From Paraclostridium bifermentans (GTDB lineage Bacteria; Bacillota; Clostridia; Peptostreptococcales; Peptostreptococcaceae), in the NCBI RefSeq assembly GCF_019916025.1, contig NZ_CP079737.1:3240779-3304778 (forward strand): a stretch of DNA of 64,000 nt. Reading direction: 5' to 3'. The position numbers were made by a program, and so were the translations under genes. A model generated the notes under the pieces. The model was not told where the DNA came from and did not search any database. It saw only the letters and a program-made list of their open reading frames with translations. Below are positions 62,866 through 64,000 of the stretch, in pieces; within the stretch, counting starts at the first letter, position 1; each line of letters starts with the position of its first letter.

Positions 62866-63213
62866 TTAACCTTTTAATAGTTTAGACTTTTTTACCAAGC
62901 TCATAACCGATTTCTCTATATCTCTATACTCAGCATCTTTGCTAGCTACTCTAGCTATGAACACTAAATCATATCCATCTTTTATATGCTCATCACAGTT
63001 TAACCTAAAACCTTCTCTTATTCTTCTTCTAACCTTATTTCTAATATTAGCTTTTCCAACTTTCTTAGAAACAGAAAACCCTACTCTATTAAAGTCTGAT
63101 TTATTATCCAGTATATACATTACTAAGTATTTATTTGCAAAAGATTTGCCGTGTTTGTATACTTTTCTAAAATCAGAGTCTTTTTTTATACCTTTAGTAT
63201 TCTTGAAATCCAT
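62866..63213 (-). CDS. rnpA: Ribonuclease P protein component
   Basis: 115 aa protein subunit that helps RNase P RNA mature tRNA 5-prime ends. [25 protein letters not shown] and [28 protein letters not shown] (in part) are typical, with the RNR motif intact. Start at 63213 where AGGAGG is 8 bases upstream; the longer frame from 63234 contains that site. Confidence 0.97.
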   Translation of the reverse strand: MDFKNTKGIKKDSDFRKVYKHGKSFANKYLVMYILDNKSDFNRVGFSVSKKVGKANIRNKVRRRIREGFRLNCDEHIKDGYDLVFIARVASKDAEYRDIEKSVMSLVKKSKLLKG

Positions 63214-63258
63214 ACTAAATCCTCCTAAAAACACAGCTTAAATTTATAATTTTTTACA

Positions 63259-63285
63259 CAAAAAGGCTACTTTTCAGCAGCCCTT
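63259..63285 (-). terminator. Attenuator-like hairpin between rpmH and rnpA
   Basis: Minus strand AAAAGGGCTGC pairs with GTAGCCTTTTT, two G-U pairs, loop TGAAAA, then TGTG. It would lower rnpA relative to rpmH, as expected for their very different product needs. Confidence 0.65.
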
Positions 63286-63296
63286 TTATAAAAAAA

Positions 63297-63431
63297 TTAA
63301 TGAGTTAATCTCTTTCTTCCTTTAGCTCTTCTTCTTTTAAGAACATTTTTTCCGTTAGAATTTTTCATTCTCTTTCTAAATCCATGTTCTTTCTTTCTTT
63401 GTCTTTTCTTTGGCTGATAAGTTCTTTTCAT
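63297..63431 (-). CDS. rpmH: 50S ribosomal protein L34
   Basis: 44 aa: [20 protein letters not shown] to GRKRLTH, the complete L34 sequence pattern. First gene of the rpmH-rnpA-yidD-yidC-khpB operon, divergent from dnaA. Too short for many gene scans, but unmistakable. A ribosome binding site AAAGGCGG precedes the ATG. Confidence 0.98.
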   Translation of the reverse strand: MKRTYQPKKRQRKKEHGFRKRMKNSNGKNVLKRRRAKGRKRLTH

Positions 63432-63510
63432 TTTTTGCACCGCCTTTCAAGATTAATTTTCCGTTTATAAAAATAATAACTTTACCCTCAAAGTAAGCAT
63501 AACACGTACA

Positions 63511-63539
63511 ATTATAAATCCTTTTAGGCTTATTGTCAA
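63511..63539 (-). promoter_or_regulatory. rpmH promoter
   Basis: Minus strand TTGACA (63534-63539), 17-base spacer, TATAAT (63511-63516): perfect consensus hexamers. Confidence 0.88.
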
Positions 63540-64000
63540 CGTATTTTTGACGTTGTTTTGTCAAGATTTAATAGTAAAAAATGATAGTTAATTTTGTTGA
63601 CATATTTATCAACAAGTCGTTAAATATGTGGATAAATTGTATATAAATTATTGAAGTTTAGCATATATTCTGATATTATAAATATACTTGTTGATAATGT
63701 TTATAAATATTATTAACATTTTAAATTTATTCACAAGTTGTGGATAAAATGTGCATAACTTATTGTGTAAAAGATAATAATCAAGTTATAAACTATATTT
63801 TATTATTATTGATATTATTTATAACTTTATATACATATTGTTCATAATTTCTATAAATTATAAGCTATTTTTTATTTTTTACAGTTTATCCACATGTTTA
63901 TCCATATTTTTTTTGCATAAAATTATTTTTTTTAAATAAATACTAAATTTGTTAATAACTTTGTGGAAATTGTTAATTATTTTGTTCGGAGGTTTAAATT
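63540..64000. other. Upstream half of the chromosomal origin (oriC) and dnaA leader
   Basis: 460 bases without a gene. DnaA boxes (TTATNCACA) on either strand: inverted 63627 (perfect), forward TTATTCACA 63727, inverted TTATCCACA 63739, inverted TTATGCACA 63750, weak inverted 63764, forward TTATCCACA 63886 and near-box TTATCCATA 63898. AT-rich stretches between 63760 and 63960 are suitable for unwinding. The last bases carry CGGAGG, the dnaA ribosome binding site, so dnaA begins just outside. In C. difficile the origin is bipartite with unwinding beyond dnaA, so this is probably oriC1. Confidence 0.88.
63597..63625 (+). promoter_or_regulatory. dnaA promoter candidate
   Basis: TTGACA (63597-63602), 17-base spacer, TTAAAT (63620-63625). 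A perfect DnaA box begins two bases after the -10, which would allow DnaA to repress its own gene. Confidence 0.65.

Noticed and set aside
63376..63564. 62-codon frame upstream of rpmH
   Set aside because: It overlaps rpmH in another frame, covers the rpmH promoter and has no ribosome binding site.

Overview
The window is very AT-rich low-GC Firmicutes DNA and most resembles a clostridium of the Peptostreptococcaceae (Clostridioides, Paraclostridium or Paeniclostridium type). Supporting signs are strong GGAGG or GAGGTG ribosome binding sites, several TTG and GTG starts, a Trp T-box, selenium-type YedF/DUF3343 genes, and the gene order rpmH-rnpA-yidD-yidC-khpB-mnmE-mnmG-rsmG-noc-parA-parB. The last bases are the ribosome binding site of a plus-strand gene that should be dnaA, so the right end is the upstream half of the chromosomal origin. 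Nearly every gene from 25 kb to 63 kb is on the minus strand, codirectional with replication leaving that origin leftward. The species is an inference.

Region 1 (1-26 kb) is accessory and mostly small stand-alone units: a partial BrnQ under a probable CodY site, an MFS drug pump behind a long leader hairpin, an aldo/keto reductase, a bacteriohemerythrin, an orphan PotD lipoprotein, a zinc-ribbon membrane protein, a frameshifted BFD-like [2Fe-2S] gene, a MarR-MATE operon with paired operators, a GntP-type permease with an unusual leader, TrpP under a Trp T-box, a secreted thermolysin-like protease, a glycosyltransferase, three more MarR-family regulators each beside a small target gene, two nitroreductases, a lactonase-like MBL hydrolase and a XpaC-TelA pair.

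Region 2 (26-38.3 kb) holds rlmH and walJ, an M1 peptidase, a plus-strand DnaD-like/DnaC-like helicase-loader pair, a two-gene FtsX-type ABC transporter followed upstream by its probable LytTR/GHKL two-component system, and an eight-tRNA operon containing a duplicated Lys-Glu-Val block.

Region 3 (38.5-52.9 kb) contains an acetamidase/formamidase, purA, dnaB with a cluster of DnaA-box-like sequences just beyond it, rplI, gdpP, a DUF2232 protein, a MazG-like protein, the rpsF-ssb-rpsR operon with a structured leader, a PLP aminotransferase, the DUF951/DUF3343/YedF group, a membrane-anchored propeller-like protein and an XRE-TPR regulator.

Region 4 (53-64 kb) is the conserved pre-origin block: cysteine desulfurase, parB, parA, noc, rsmG, mnmG, mnmE, khpB, yidC, yidD, rnpA, rpmH and then the DnaA-box-rich origin. 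A parS-like sequence lies between mnmE and mnmG, and a Noc-site-like sequence lies at 2.65 kb. I saw no CRISPR array, insertion sequence, prophage or rRNA. No clearly new multigene system stands out; the most unusual signals are regulatory: a hairpin between ribosome binding site and start, DnaA boxes beside dnaB, a parS-like site in a hairpin, and very long perfect hairpins that overlap coding ends.
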